NCBI GenBank assembly: GCA_947630215.1
Contig: CANRGX010000010.1
Location: 1-58,310 of the forward strand
DNA length: 58,310 bases
Direction of reading: 5' to 3'
Source of the DNA: an uncultured Eisenbergiella sp.
GTDB taxonomy: Bacteria; Bacillota; Clostridia; Lachnospirales; Lachnospiraceae
The number at the start of each line of letters is the position of its first letter. Position 1 is the first letter of the stretch. Position numbers and translations under genes: made by a program. The notes beneath the pieces are model-generated. The model was given only the letters and a program-made list of their open reading frames with translations, did no database searches and was not told the origin of the DNA. This document shows positions 19,463-28,421 of the stretch, piece after piece.

Positions 19463-19645
19463 GTCCGTATTTCGCCCGGGATCGCAGGAAAGTTCCTGCC
19501 CGGCGCAGCGGTTGAGAAAAAGGAGAACAAAGGAAGGCCGGCCCGCGCAGCGTGTCGGCCCTCGTTGACCCGGGGACGTCTCGCACAGCGCGGCGTCCGT
19601 TGTTTTTTGAAACTCTGTGGGAAATTTTGGGAGCACAAAAGGCCA

Positions 19646-21337
19646 GTGACGCAGAAGGAAGCCTGTAAAATCCTGGGGATCGAACCGGGTGAAAAGAAGA
19701 CGGAAATCAAAAAGAAATATCATCGGCTCATGCTGCAGGTGCATCCGGATGTAGAGGAGCCGGTGCGCATGGAGTATGCCTACAGCGCGCAGGAAATCAA
19801 TCTGGCCTACGAATTTCTGATGAAGGCAAGGAAGGCGGGCGCAGGCAAAAAGACGGCCGCGTCGGGGGCGGATGGAACCCGCAGGAGAGAAAAGGAAACG
19901 GCGTGGGACGCGCCGGTCAATCCCCACGCGTATGCGTCCCGGGAAATCCTGCATACCGTAGAGGATGCAGACGGCGTTGTTCTGGGGAATTTCCGTGTGG
20001 CGAAGGGAAAGTATCTGTGGACGCCGGAGGAGGATTTTCCCCTGTTTCTGCTCAGTCTGTACCGGTGCGGGAAGGAGCTTTTAGACGGCGTGGACGATGA
20101 TGCGCGCCGGGGCCGGTCGCCGGACGGACGGGAGCGGTTCCAGTCGGAGCTGACTTATCTGCTGGCCCAGCAGTTCATCGACGGCGGCAGGCTGTTGGGA
20201 ATCCTGGCGAAAAAAACGCAGGACCGGGACGGGAATCTTATCTTTTATCTGCCTGCCATGCTGGAACTGACGGAGCAAAAGACGCTGTTACAGGAAGGGG
20301 AAGAACTTCTGCCTGCCGGCGTCCGGCGGCACCGGCTTTATGTGAAGGACAGGCGGGAAAAGGAGTTGGGCTATCTTTCCTTCCGGGATGACCGTCTCTA
20401 TTATGTGGTCATTCCGCTTTTTGAGCAGAGACGGCTGCAGGTGCGGATGCGGACGGCGGCGCCCTATCCGAAAGGGAAAAAGAAGCGGACCGGATATCAG
20501 GATCTGCGCCTGTGGGTCCGGCTGTGCCAGGGGGAGACGGACAGTCTTTCGGAAAATCTGAATCTGCGGATTGAAGCGTTGTTAAAGGAGTATAGCATGA
20601 AGGAAACAGACTGCGCAAAGGTGACCACCGTCCTGTTCGATCTGGACGGCACGCTTTTGCCCATGGATCAGGATGTTTTTATAGGCGCTTATTTCAAGCA
20701 TCTGGCGGCCGGACTGGCGCCGGCCGGTTACGAACCAAAGAAGCTGGCGGACAGCGTGTGGGCCGGTACGGGCGCGATGATCGGCAACGACGGCAGACGC
20801 ACCAACGAGGAAGTATTCTGGGAACGGTTTGAGCATGTGTACGGGAAATCCGCCCGATCCGATCTGCCGCTGTTTGAGGAATTTTACCGTACCCGATTCA
20901 ACCGGGTGGCGGAGGTGTGCGGCAAAAATCCCATGGCCGCAGAACTGATCGGGCTGCTGAAGCAGAACCGGATCCGGCTTGTGTTGGCGACCAATCCGGT
21001 GTTTCCGGCGGTGGCCACCCGAAACCGGATCCGTTGGGCGGGGCTGGAACCGGAGGATTTCTCGTTTTATACGACCTATGAAAATACGGGCTTTTGTAAG
21101 CCCAATCCGGAATATTACCGCGATATTCTCCAACGGATCGGCTGCGATCCGGCGGAGTGTCTGATGGTGGGCAACGATGTGACGGAAGATATGGTGGCGC
21201 AGACGCTGGGAATGCGGGTGTTTTTGCTCACAGACTGCCTGATCAACCGGGAGGGAACGGACATTTCGGTCTACCCCAACGGCGGGTTTCCCCAGTTGTT
21301 TTCCTATATCCGGACGGTGTGCGACATCGAAGGGTAA
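19646..21337 (+). CDS. J-domain protein fused in frame to a HAD-superfamily hydrolase
   Basis: The long frame starts inside tRNA-Leu, so GTG 19646 (MTQKEACKILGIEPGEKK) is the likely start. Residues 1-55 are a J domain with the HPD motif (LMLQVHPDV), which stimulates Hsp70. The middle, to about 315, is a domain found in J-domain proteins of Lachnospiraceae, ending in LRLWVRLCQGETD. From about 320 a HAD phosphatase begins: FDLDGTLLPMD, LVLATNPVF, CKPNPEYY and MVGNDVTEDMVAQTLG. There is no stop between the two parts. At the junction AAAGGAG lies 7 bp before ATG 20597, so the HAD part could also be made alone by internal initiation. Either the stop was lost or the two are expressed as both a fusion and a separate enzyme. 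Confidence 0.75.
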   Translation: MTQKEACKILGIEPGEKKTEIKKKYHRLMLQVHPDVEEPVRMEYAYSAQEINLAYEFLMKARKAGAGKKTAASGADGTRRREKETAWDAPVNPHAYASREILHTVEDADGVVLGNFRVAKGKYLWTPEEDFPLFLLSLYRCGKELLDGVDDDARRGRSPDGRERFQSELTYLLAQQFIDGGRLLGILAKKTQDRDGNLIFYLPAMLELTEQKTLLQEGEELLPAGVRRHRLYVKDRREKELGYLSFRDDRLYYVVIPLFEQRRLQVRMRTAAPYPKGKKKRTGYQDLRLWVRLCQGETDSLSENLNLRIEALLKEYSMKETDCAKVTTVLFDLDGTLLPMDQDVFIGAYFKHLAAGLAPAGYEPKKLADSVWAGTGAMIGNDGRRTNEEVFWERFEHVYGKSARSDLPLFEEFYRTRFNRVAEVCGKNPMAAELIGLLKQNRIRLVLATNPVFPAVATRNRIRWAGLEPEDFSFYTTYENTGFCKPNPEYYRDILQRIGCDPAECLMVGNDVTEDMVAQTLGMRVFLLTDCLINREGTDISVYPNGGFPQLFSYIRTVCDIEG

Positions 21338-21400
21338 ACGGGGTTTTTGGAGAGAAAAAGACGTTTTTGCGGGCGCAGAAACTCGAAAAAACAAAGTTTT

Positions 21401-21431
21401 TTTACACGGGACAGACGAGTTGTGCTATAAT
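21401..21431 (+). promoter_or_regulatory. Promoter of plsY
   Basis: TATAAT at 21426-21431 is preceded by TGC, giving an extended -10. TTTACA at 21401-21406 is a possible -35 box at a long 19-bp spacing. It lies about 70 bp before the plsY start. Confidence 0.6.
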
Positions 21432-21499
21432 AAAGGGCGTCGAAGGATTGCGGCGGCGCGTCGGGGATACGATGCGAAAGCAGGAAAAGAGGAGACCGG

Positions 21500-22192
21500 A
21501 TGGAAATTTTGGGAAGTGCGTTACTGGGATATTTTCTGGGAGGGATCAATCCCTCTTACTATTTTGGCAAGCTGAAGGGAATGGATATCCGTCACGTGGG
21601 CTCCGGCAACGCGGGGGCGTCCAACGCGATCATTATGCTGGGCAAGGCGATGGGCGTATGCTGTATGATATTCGATATTGTGAAAGCCTATTTTGCCTAC
21701 CGTGCGGCCGCCTGGCTTTTTCCTTCCTATGAACTGGCGGGCATCACCGCCGGTACGTTCTGCATCATTGGGCACGTGTTTCCGCTGTTTCTGGATTTTC
21801 AGGGCGGGAAAGGACTGGCCTGTCTGGCCGGCGTGGCATTGGCCTACGATCCGAAGGTCTTTCTGATTTTGCTTTTGCTGGAAGCCGTGGTGGTGCTGAC
21901 GGTCAACTATCTTTGTTTTGTGCCTATTACGGGCTCAATTCTGTTTAATATCGTGTACGGCGTGAGAACCAGAAGTCTGGCGGGCGCTCTGATTCTTGCC
22001 TGCGCCACGGGCGTTATTTTATACCGGCATATGGAGAATCTGAAACGGATCCGGCAGGGCACGGAGGTACATCTGAGCTTTTTGTGGGATCAGGAAAACG
22101 AACTGCAGAGGGTCATGGAAAATTATGACGGTTCTCTGGGGGACAGAGGTGTGGCGGCTTCCACCCGGGCAAAGGACAGGACGGTGAGATAA
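21500..22192 (+). CDS. plsY: Acyl-phosphate:glycerol-3-phosphate acyltransferase PlsY
   Basis: Integral membrane enzyme that transfers acyl groups from acyl-phosphate to glycerol-3-phosphate, the first step of phospholipid synthesis. It is 230 residues with about five to seven hydrophobic helices. PlsY motifs are visible: GSGNAGASN (about 35-43, family form GSGNxGxTN), GHVFPLFLDFQGGKG (about 92-106), and a third conserved loop near LYRHMENLKRIRQGTE. The tail after about 200 is hydrophilic and longer than in typical PlsY. AAAAGAGGAG precedes ATG 21500. It is monocistronic behind its own promoter. Confidence 0.9.
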   Translation: MEILGSALLGYFLGGINPSYYFGKLKGMDIRHVGSGNAGASNAIIMLGKAMGVCCMIFDIVKAYFAYRAAAWLFPSYELAGITAGTFCIIGHVFPLFLDFQGGKGLACLAGVALAYDPKVFLILLLLEAVVVLTVNYLCFVPITGSILFNIVYGVRTRSLAGALILACATGVILYRHMENLKRIRQGTEVHLSFLWDQENELQRVMENYDGSLGDRGVAASTRAKDRTVR

Positions 22193-22337
22193 AATTTTGC
22201 GTTATCCGGCGGAAAAGTCCGACCGGCGCATAAACGGCGGCCGGATGGGCATATTGTGAACAGGGACAGTTGAGATGGCGCTCCCTTGGATTCCCGGCGG
22301 ATTCACAGAATTTTCACAGGTTTTTTGGCTGTTTTAG

Positions 22338-22366
22338 TTGACAACGTATAACATAAGCGTTATATT
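22338..22366 (+). promoter_or_regulatory. Consensus promoter of hsp20 with an internal palindrome
   Basis: TTGACA (22338-22343), an exact 17-bp spacer and TATATT (22361-22366). Inside, TATAAC (22347-22352) and GTTATA (22359-22364) form a perfect inverted repeat with a 6-bp centre that overlaps the spacer and -10 box, as expected for a repressor operator. No CIRCE element or CtsR heptad was seen. Confidence 0.8.
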
Positions 22367-22420
22367 ACAACTAGAACAAGTAAAACAAAAGCTCACCGAG
22401 CATAAAAGGAGGAATGACCT

Positions 22421-22858
22421 ATGTTGGCACCCAGCATTTTTGGCAGAGATATGTTTGACGACGTTTTCCGGTTCCCGTTTTTTGACGACAGCGCGTTCAA
22501 AAAGACGGAGAAGAATCTCATGAGGACCGACGTCCGGGAAACGGACAACGCGTATGAACTGGAGATGGAACTGCCCGGTTTCCGGAAGGAAGACGTGCAG
22601 GTTTCTCTGGAGGACGGGTATCTGACCGTTCAGGCGGCACAGGAGAGAACCGAGGAGAAGAAGGAGGAAAAGACCGGCGCCTATATCCGCAGGGAGCGTT
22701 ACGCCGGCTCCTATCAGAGAACCTTCTACGTGGGCAAGGATGTGACCCAGGAGGAGATTAAGGGCGAGTTCCGGCAGGGGATTCTGCATCTGACCGTGCC
22801 GAAGAAGGAGGAACAGCCTGAAGTGGAGAAAAAGAAATATATCGCCATCGAGGGGTAA
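22421..22858 (+). CDS. Hsp20/alpha-crystallin family small heat-shock protein
   Basis: An ATP-independent holdase chaperone of 145 residues. The N-terminus is Phe-rich (FGRDMFDDVFRFPFF). The alpha-crystallin domain runs from about 36 to 135: RTDVRETDNAYELEMELPGF, then the signature FRQGILHLTVPKK. A charged tail contains KYIAIEG in place of the usual IxI motif. AAAGGAGG lies before ATG 22421. It is monocistronic between a consensus promoter and a strong terminator. Confidence 0.93.
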   Translation: MLAPSIFGRDMFDDVFRFPFFDDSAFKKTEKNLMRTDVRETDNAYELEMELPGFRKEDVQVSLEDGYLTVQAAQERTEEKKEEKTGAYIRRERYAGSYQRTFYVGKDVTQEEIKGEFRQGILHLTVPKKEEQPEVEKKKYIAIEG

Positions 22859-22874
22859 TAAGACAGACCGGCCG

Positions 22875-22915
22875 CCGGGCCGCAGGCAGAAAATGCCGCG
22901 GCCCGGCATTTTTTT
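22875..22915 (+). terminator. Rho-independent terminator of hsp20
   Basis: CCGGGCCGC-A-GGCA (22875-22888) pairs with TGCCGCGGCCCGG (22894-22906) around GAAAA with one bulged base, followed by CATTTTTTT. Confidence 0.88.
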
Positions 22916-22954
22916 GTGTCAAAACTTCCATTCGGCCCCGAGGGGAAAAAGATA

Positions 22955-22983
22955 TTGTGTATCCCGGCGCGGTCGGCTATAAT
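22955..22983 (+). promoter_or_regulatory. Promoter of the GH88-DUF2264 operon
   Basis: TTGTGT (22955-22960), a 17-bp spacer and a perfect TATAAT (22978-22983), 67 bp before the GH88 start. Confidence 0.65.
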
Positions 22984-23049
22984 GAAAGGGACCATTCAGA
23001 ACCGGCGCCCCCGGGGAAACCGGCGCGTCAGAGACGGGAGGAAAAGCGG

Positions 23050-24171
23050 ATGGACGAACGGGCCTGGGCAGATGGAGTTTCGGAAAAAATCAAAAGAAAA
23101 GTCCGGATCGTGGCGGAACGCAGCAGGGATAAAATTCCCTATACTACGGTGGACGGCCGGTTTGACGACAGGCGAAAGAAGAATATCTGCTGGTGGACAA
23201 ACGGGTTCTGGGCCGGTATGCTGTGGCAGCTCTATCATGCCACGGGGGATATGCTCTATCGTCAGATCGCGCAGGAGAACGAGACGTGGCTGGATGAAAA
23301 CCTGATGATCGCACAGGGCCTGGATCATGACAACGGCTTTAAATGGCTTCTGACAGCGGTGGCCGATTACCGGGCGACAGGCAGTCTGGCTTCCCAAAAC
23401 AGAGGACTTCTGGCGGCGGGCCATCTGGCGGGACGATTCAATCCTGTGGGCCGGTTTTTGCGCGCCTGGAACGACGGCGGCGACGGCGGCAAGGCGGGCT
23501 GGGCCATTATTGACAGCATGATGAATCTGCCGCTTTTATACTGGGCCTGGGAGGAGACGAACGATCCCCGGTTTTATCATATTGCAACGATGCACGCAGA
23601 TACGGTGGAGACATATTTCCTGCGTCCCGACGGATCGGCGAAGCATATTGTGGAGTTTCATGCGGGGACAGGCGAATACGTCCAGTCCTTCGGCGGACAG
23701 GGCGTTGCGACAGGTTCCGCCTGGACGCGGGGACAGGCCTGGGCGCTGTACGGCTTTACCCTGAGTTATCTGCATACAAAGGAAAAACGGTATTTGGACG
23801 ACGCGAAGCGGATAGCCCATTATTTTGTTGCCAATCTCCCGGAAAGCGGCCTGGTGCCTGTGGATTTCAGACAGCCGAAGGACTGCGCCTGGGAAGATTC
23901 CACGGCGGCGGCCATCGCGGCCTGCGGCCTTCTGGAGATAGACAGGTGCGTTCCGGAGCAGGAAAAAGGGTTGTATGCCAGAGCTGCCCTGCGGCTGCTG
24001 CATGCGCTGGAGGAAAAGCGCTGCCGCTGGGATACGGACTGCGACAATATCCTGGAGAAGTGTACGGCGGCCTATCATGATAAGGAACATGAGGTTTCTC
24101 TGATTTACGGGGACTATTTTCTGACGGAAGCGATATGGAAGCTGACGGGGCAGGAGTTGTTTCTCTGGTGA
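23050..24171 (+). CDS. Glycoside hydrolase family 88 (unsaturated glucuronyl/rhamnogalacturonyl hydrolase)
   Basis: Removes a 4,5-unsaturated uronic acid from oligosaccharides released by polysaccharide lyases (pectin- or glycosaminoglycan-type). It is 373 residues, an (alpha/alpha)6 barrel. Visible GH88 features are the aromatic entry WWTNGFWAGMLWQLY (about 50-65), LDHDNGFKW (about 93-101) with a candidate catalytic Asp, GKAGWAIIDSMMNLPLLYWA, and GSAWTRGQAWALYGF. No signal peptide is present, so it works in the cytoplasm on imported oligosaccharides. ATG 23050 follows GGGAGGAAAAG. It is first in an operon with the DUF2264 gene 63 bp downstream. Confidence 0.88.
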   Translation: MDERAWADGVSEKIKRKVRIVAERSRDKIPYTTVDGRFDDRRKKNICWWTNGFWAGMLWQLYHATGDMLYRQIAQENETWLDENLMIAQGLDHDNGFKWLLTAVADYRATGSLASQNRGLLAAGHLAGRFNPVGRFLRAWNDGGDGGKAGWAIIDSMMNLPLLYWAWEETNDPRFYHIATMHADTVETYFLRPDGSAKHIVEFHAGTGEYVQSFGGQGVATGSAWTRGQAWALYGFTLSYLHTKEKRYLDDAKRIAHYFVANLPESGLVPVDFRQPKDCAWEDSTAAAIAACGLLEIDRCVPEQEKGLYARAALRLLHALEEKRCRWDTDCDNILEKCTAAYHDKEHEVSLIYGDYFLTEAIWKLTGQELFLW

Positions 24172-24234
24172 CCGGCGGACGTGCCGGGCTGTGCCGGGGC
24201 GCGGAGAACGGCCGGTGCACGGAGGGAGGATCGG

Positions 24235-26271
24235 ATGGTATTTGAACCGAAATCGCTGGATTTTGAACGCAGTCCCTATACGGGGCTGACGTATGAGAGC
24301 TGGCTTGAGGCCGGCAGGTATCTGCTGGAGGGGATTTTTAGGCACATCCGCTCTTTTTCGGATCCGGTGGTGGTGCCCCGGCGGGAAACGCAGGTTTCCT
24401 ATCCCCATTCTTCCGACGCGGTGTGGGAGCAGAAGGCGGAATATTTTGAGGGACTGGCCCGTTCTTTCTTTGTGGCGGCCCCGCTGATTCGTGCGATTCC
24501 GGATCTTGAGGTCTGCGGCTACCGGCTCCGGGAGTATTATAAGGCCCAAGTGCTGCGCGCCTGCACGGAGGGCGATCCGGTTTCGGTGGGAAGCTACGAA
24601 AAAATGCAGGAAATTTCCGGAGATCGGGAACGGACGTTCCAGCAGACGGTGGAGACCTGTGCGCTGGTGATCTGTCTGTGGGTCTGCAAGGCCCAGATCT
24701 GGGATACCTATACCAGGGCGGAAAAGGACGTGATTGCAGGGTTTCTTACCGGGTATGCCAACGGCAATACGGTGCCCCAGAACTGGCGGCTTTTCAATAT
24801 GCTGGATATGGCCTTTCTGCACATGGAGGGCTATCCTGTCGATACGGAAATCATGGCGGAGCACGCCCAGGCCATTGTGAACTATTATGCCGGGGACGGC
24901 TGGTACCGGGACGGTCATTCCTTCGATTATTATTCCTGCTGGGCTTTCAATCTGTACGCGCCCCTCTGGAACCTGTGGTACGGTTATGCGCATATGCCCT
25001 ATCTGGCCGCAAAGTTTGAGGAATATTCCAACCGGCTCATGGAGACGTATCCGGACTTTTTTGACAGGGACGGATTTCTCAATATGTGGGGCCGGAGCAA
25101 CATCTACCGCTGCGCGGCCGCCAGCGCTTTTGCCGGGAACTTCTTTTTGAAGCATCCTGCGGCGGATCCGGGGCTGGCGCGGCGCATCTGTTCCGGGTCG
25201 CTTCTGCAGTTTTTGTCCCGGGAGGATTTTTTGGATCAGGGCGTGCCCACGCTGGGCTTTTACGGTCCGTTCACACCGCTGGTACAGGGCTATTCCTGTG
25301 CGGAATCCCCGTTCTGGCTGGGCAAGGCGTTTCTGTGCCTGTATCTGCCCCCGGAACACCCCTTCTGGACGGCGAAGGAAAACAACGGCAGCTGGGAGCG
25401 ACTGGGCGACAGGGAAGTCAAGGAGACGGCGCTGGACGGGCCCGCGCTTTGTTTTACCAATCATCAGGCCAACGGCAGTACGATTCTGCGCACCGGGAAG
25501 GTGACGAAACAGAAGGACGATCTGCACGGCATGTGGAATTATGCCAAGCTGGCCTACCATTCCAAATATCCCTGGGAGGCGTCGCCTGCGCAGGGGGTGG
25601 AGGCGCAGCAGTATGTGCTGCTGGATCAGACGGCCGGCCGGTACGAACGCTGCAACGTCACGTTCTGGTGCGGGAAAAAGGATGGCGTGCTGTACCGGCG
25701 GCAGTATTTCGGGTATTGTCTGGAGCAGGAAACCCACTGGAACCATGCCGTCAGTCTGGCGGATTTCCCGGTTCCCTGGGGGATTTTCAGGGCGGATCGG
25801 CTCCGGCTGTACCGGCGGCCCGTATCGCTGACGCTGGGTGCCTTCGGCTTTCCGGACAACGGTACGGAGGTAAGCGTGCGGGAATGCGGGGACGCAAAGG
25901 CGATCCTGTTAAAGGGACACGATGTTACAGGCAGGGAAAAACAGCTTGCCATGACCATCTTCGGCGGCTGGCAGTCGATTTCCCTGGTGCACAGCCGGGG
26001 CACCAATCCGGATTCGAAGCGTTCCATCGTGCTTTACGCCAAGGGCAGTTGGGAAAAGCGCTACAGCTGCGCGCCGGGCCTTCTGCTTTCCCAGGTGATC
26101 ACCCGGGAAAGTCTGGAGGATTTTTTACCGGAGGAAATTTTCCCTCTCAAATCCGTTTCCTGTACCGATCCGGACGGCCTCGGGATTTATGGGCCGGTGG
26201 AGCTGGTGTTTCATGACGGCACGAAACGGCGGATTGACTTTGAGGGAATGGAAGGCAGGCTGATGCTTTGA
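24235..26271 (+). CDS. DUF2264 family protein, probable exo-acting uronide glycosidase
   Basis: A 678-residue cytoplasmic protein with the DUF2264 layout: an alpha-helical toroid to about 350 (FEGLARSFFVAAPLIRAIP, NWRLFNMLDMAFLHMEG, GWYRDGHSFDYYSCWAFN, MWGRSNIYRCAAASAF) followed by a beta-rich C-terminal half. From memory, DUF2264 members have been classified as GH154 with beta-glucuronidase activity. The tight pairing with GH88 supports a role in cleaving uronic-acid oligosaccharides. The site GGAGGGAGG precedes ATG 24235. An upstream in-frame ATG at 24181 was rejected for lack of one. The high GC content produces long antisense frames here, which were ignored. Confidence 0.82.
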   Translation: MVFEPKSLDFERSPYTGLTYESWLEAGRYLLEGIFRHIRSFSDPVVVPRRETQVSYPHSSDAVWEQKAEYFEGLARSFFVAAPLIRAIPDLEVCGYRLREYYKAQVLRACTEGDPVSVGSYEKMQEISGDRERTFQQTVETCALVICLWVCKAQIWDTYTRAEKDVIAGFLTGYANGNTVPQNWRLFNMLDMAFLHMEGYPVDTEIMAEHAQAIVNYYAGDGWYRDGHSFDYYSCWAFNLYAPLWNLWYGYAHMPYLAAKFEEYSNRLMETYPDFFDRDGFLNMWGRSNIYRCAAASAFAGNFFLKHPAADPGLARRICSGSLLQFLSREDFLDQGVPTLGFYGPFTPLVQGYSCAESPFWLGKAFLCLYLPPEHPFWTAKENNGSWERLGDREVKETALDGPALCFTNHQANGSTILRTGKVTKQKDDLHGMWNYAKLAYHSKYPWEASPAQGVEAQQYVLLDQTAGRYERCNVTFWCGKKDGVLYRRQYFGYCLEQETHWNHAVSLADFPVPWGIFRADRLRLYRRPVSLTLGAFGFPDNGTEVSVRECGDAKAILLKGHDVTGREKQLAMTIFGGWQSISLVHSRGTNPDSKRSIVLYAKGSWEKRYSCAPGLLLSQVITRESLEDFLPEEIFPLKSVSCTDPDGLGIYGPVELVFHDGTKRRIDFEGMEGRLML

Positions 26272-26296
26272 GCGCCTCGAAGGCACGGAGGAAGGA

Positions 26297-27028
26297 ATGA
26301 GACGGATTCTGGTGGTGGAGGACGATCCGGCGATTGGAAATATGCTGGAGGAAATACTGGAAAAAGCGGGATATGGAGTGTGGCACGCCTGGTCGGGCAC
26401 AGAGGCGATGCTGCTTTGTTCCCGGCGGCGGCCGGATCTGATCCTTCTGGATCTGATGCTGCCCGGTCTGTCCGGGGAGGAAGTGCTGCGGCGCATTAAG
26501 GGCATTCCCGTTATTGTACTCAGCGCAAAGGCGGAAGTGGATCATAAGGTGTCCCTGCTGTTGGATGGGGCGTCGGATTATATGACCAAGCCCTTTGAAC
26601 CAAGAGAACTGCTGGCCCGGATTCAGGTGGCTTTTCGCAGCTTCCCGGAGGGGGAGAAGCCGATTTTGTCTGTCGGGGATTTGCGGCTGGATCCGGAACG
26701 CTGCACGATCAGCCGGATAGAAAAAGAAGGCTCCCTGGATGGGGACAGTCCGCCGCAGGCACATCTTACCCGGACGGAATGCGCCGTTTTAAAGCTGCTT
26801 ATGCAGAATCCCTCACAGGTGATTCCCCGCACCCGGCTGCTTGACCGAATGAGTCAAGACACGCCGGACGGCACGGAAGCCTCCCTGAAAATACATATCA
26901 GCAATATCCGCAGGAAATTGCGGGGGATCGGATGTAAGGCCCAGATAGAAGCGGTCTGGGGAATCGGATTTTTATTTCATGGAAATCCTGCAGAAAATCA
27001 GGAAAGAAACGGAGGAAATGCAAAATGA
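26297..27028 (+). CDS. OmpR-family response regulator
   Basis: A two-component regulator of 243 residues. The receiver (1-115) has the acidic pocket EDD and phospho-acceptor Asp52 in LILLDLMLPG, plus the conserved Lys in MTKPFEPREL. The winged-helix domain (about 130-232) has the recognition region EASLKIHISNIRRKLR and the wing AVWGIGFLF. Its cognate kinase is probably the one at 30195, on the far side of the xylanase and ABC genes in the same operon. Its stop overlaps the GH10 start (ATGA). Confidence 0.92.
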   Translation: MRRILVVEDDPAIGNMLEEILEKAGYGVWHAWSGTEAMLLCSRRRPDLILLDLMLPGLSGEEVLRRIKGIPVIVLSAKAEVDHKVSLLLDGASDYMTKPFEPRELLARIQVAFRSFPEGEKPILSVGDLRLDPERCTISRIEKEGSLDGDSPPQAHLTRTECAVLKLLMQNPSQVIPRTRLLDRMSQDTPDGTEASLKIHISNIRRKLRGIGCKAQIEAVWGIGFLFHGNPAENQERNGGNAK

Positions 27029-28290
27029 AGCGAAACAGGAAATACGGATGGCTGGCGGCGCTGGCCCTTCTGGGGACGCTGGCCCTCGCCGGCTGTCAGA
27101 AAGCGGGAGGAGAGAGCGCGTCCGGAGCCGATACAAAACCCGAAACAGTGGCGACGGAAGCGGCCGGGCAGACGGGAGCAGAGGAGACGGCGCTTTTGGA
27201 AGAAACCGCTACGCCGGCCGAAACGGAACCGGCACAGCCGGATCCGCTGGAGGGGCTTTCCTTAAAGGAGCTTTTTGCACAGCACGGCATGAAGGTGGGC
27301 ACCTGTCTTTCCACCTATGAGATCAACCGCAATTCCGTCAATCAGGTGATTTTGGATCAATTCAACAGCATCACCATGGGAAACGACATGAAGCCCGACT
27401 ATATCCTGGATCAGAAGGCCAGCCAGGAGGAGGGGCAGCTGGTGGTGAATTTTAACCAGGACGCCATGATGATGTTGTATTGGGCCAAACAGAACGGCTT
27501 TTCTCTGCGCGGGCATACGCTGGTCTGGTACAGCCAGACGCCCGAGTGGCTTTTCCATGAGGATTTTGACGAACAAAAAGGGTATGTGGACCGGGAGGAG
27601 ATGCTTTCGCGGATGGAGAGCATGATCCGCCAGGTGTTTGAAAAGCTGGAGGAAATGGGGTATCTGGATCTTTTTTACGCCTATGACGTGGTAAACGAGG
27701 CCTGGATGGAAGACGGCACGCTGCGGCAGAACCACTGGTCGGAAATCATCGGGGACGATTATCTCTGGTATGCCTTTTCCTATGCGGATCAGTATGCGCC
27801 CGAAACCATAGATCTGTATTATAACGATTATAATGAGCAGTTCAAGGCCCAGACCATAAGCGATTTTGTACGTACCCTGGTGGACGAGGACGGACGCAGT
27901 CTGATCGATGGCATCGGCCTGCAGGCCCATCTGTATACCTCGGATGATCTGGACGCATACTTTGAAGCGGTGGATACCTTGGGAGAGACCGGCTTGAAGC
28001 TGCAGCTGACCGAACTGGACGTCTGTCTGGGCCAGTATCAGGTTCCGGGGGCCCCTACTGACCAAAATCTGCGCAAACAGGGGCAGTTTTACTATGATCT
28101 GATCCACGGGCTGCTGGAACGGGTGGACGCCGGGCAGATCCGGATGGACGCGCTGACCTTCTGGGGACTTTCCGACGCACAGTCCTGGAGAAGGGAATAC
28201 AGCCCGATGCTGTTCGATTTTGCCATGAAGCCCAAGTACGCTTATTACGGCGCCATGCAGGTCAAAGAACAGGCGGGGTTTGAACAGTAG
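27025..28290 (+). CDS. GH10 endo-beta-1,4-xylanase lipoprotein
   Basis: A surface-anchored enzyme predicted to cut the xylan backbone, 421 residues. The lipobox LALAGC puts the lipidated Cys at 24. An acidic Thr/Glu/Ala-rich linker follows (about 28-72). The GH10 TIM barrel (about 75-415) shows FNSITMGNDMKP, GHTLVWYSQTPEW, acid/base Glu225 in DVVNEAW and nucleophile Glu330 in LQLTELDV, then ALTFWGLSDAQSW. No carbohydrate-binding module is present. Its start overlaps the response regulator stop by four bases, so it is translated together with a two-component/ABC operon, an unusual setting for a xylanase. Confidence 0.94.
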   Translation: MKRNRKYGWLAALALLGTLALAGCQKAGGESASGADTKPETVATEAAGQTGAEETALLEETATPAETEPAQPDPLEGLSLKELFAQHGMKVGTCLSTYEINRNSVNQVILDQFNSITMGNDMKPDYILDQKASQEEGQLVVNFNQDAMMMLYWAKQNGFSLRGHTLVWYSQTPEWLFHEDFDEQKGYVDREEMLSRMESMIRQVFEKLEEMGYLDLFYAYDVVNEAWMEDGTLRQNHWSEIIGDDYLWYAFSYADQYAPETIDLYYNDYNEQFKAQTISDFVRTLVDEDGRSLIDGIGLQAHLYTSDDLDAYFEAVDTLGETGLKLQLTELDVCLGQYQVPGAPTDQNLRKQGQFYYDLIHGLLERVDAGQIRMDALTFWGLSDAQSWRREYSPMLFDFAMKPKYAYYGAMQVKEQAGFEQ

Positions 28291-28421
28291 GACGCAGGAT
28301 ACGCTGCTTTGACAGGCATCTTTACGAAATCTTTCTGTTTTTCTTTACCGGTTTCTAAACCTTCTCCTTTTATACTGTCAGCAGAAACGGCGCGATGCGC
28401 GCAGGAAATGAGGGCAAAAAA

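Noticed and set aside
19436-19645. Upstream extension of the J-domain frame
   Set aside because: It begins inside tRNA-Leu and its predicted residues are Arg/Pro-rich with no domain; GTG 19646 fits the family start.
23536-25746. Antisense frame of 736 codons opposite the GH88 and DUF2264 genes
   Set aside because: Arg/His/Pro/Gln-rich shadow typical of high-GC third positions; no ribosome site and no recognisable domain.
25086-26216. 376-codon alternative plus-strand frame inside the DUF2264 gene
   Set aside because: Low-complexity Gly/Ala/Arg shadow of the real frame.
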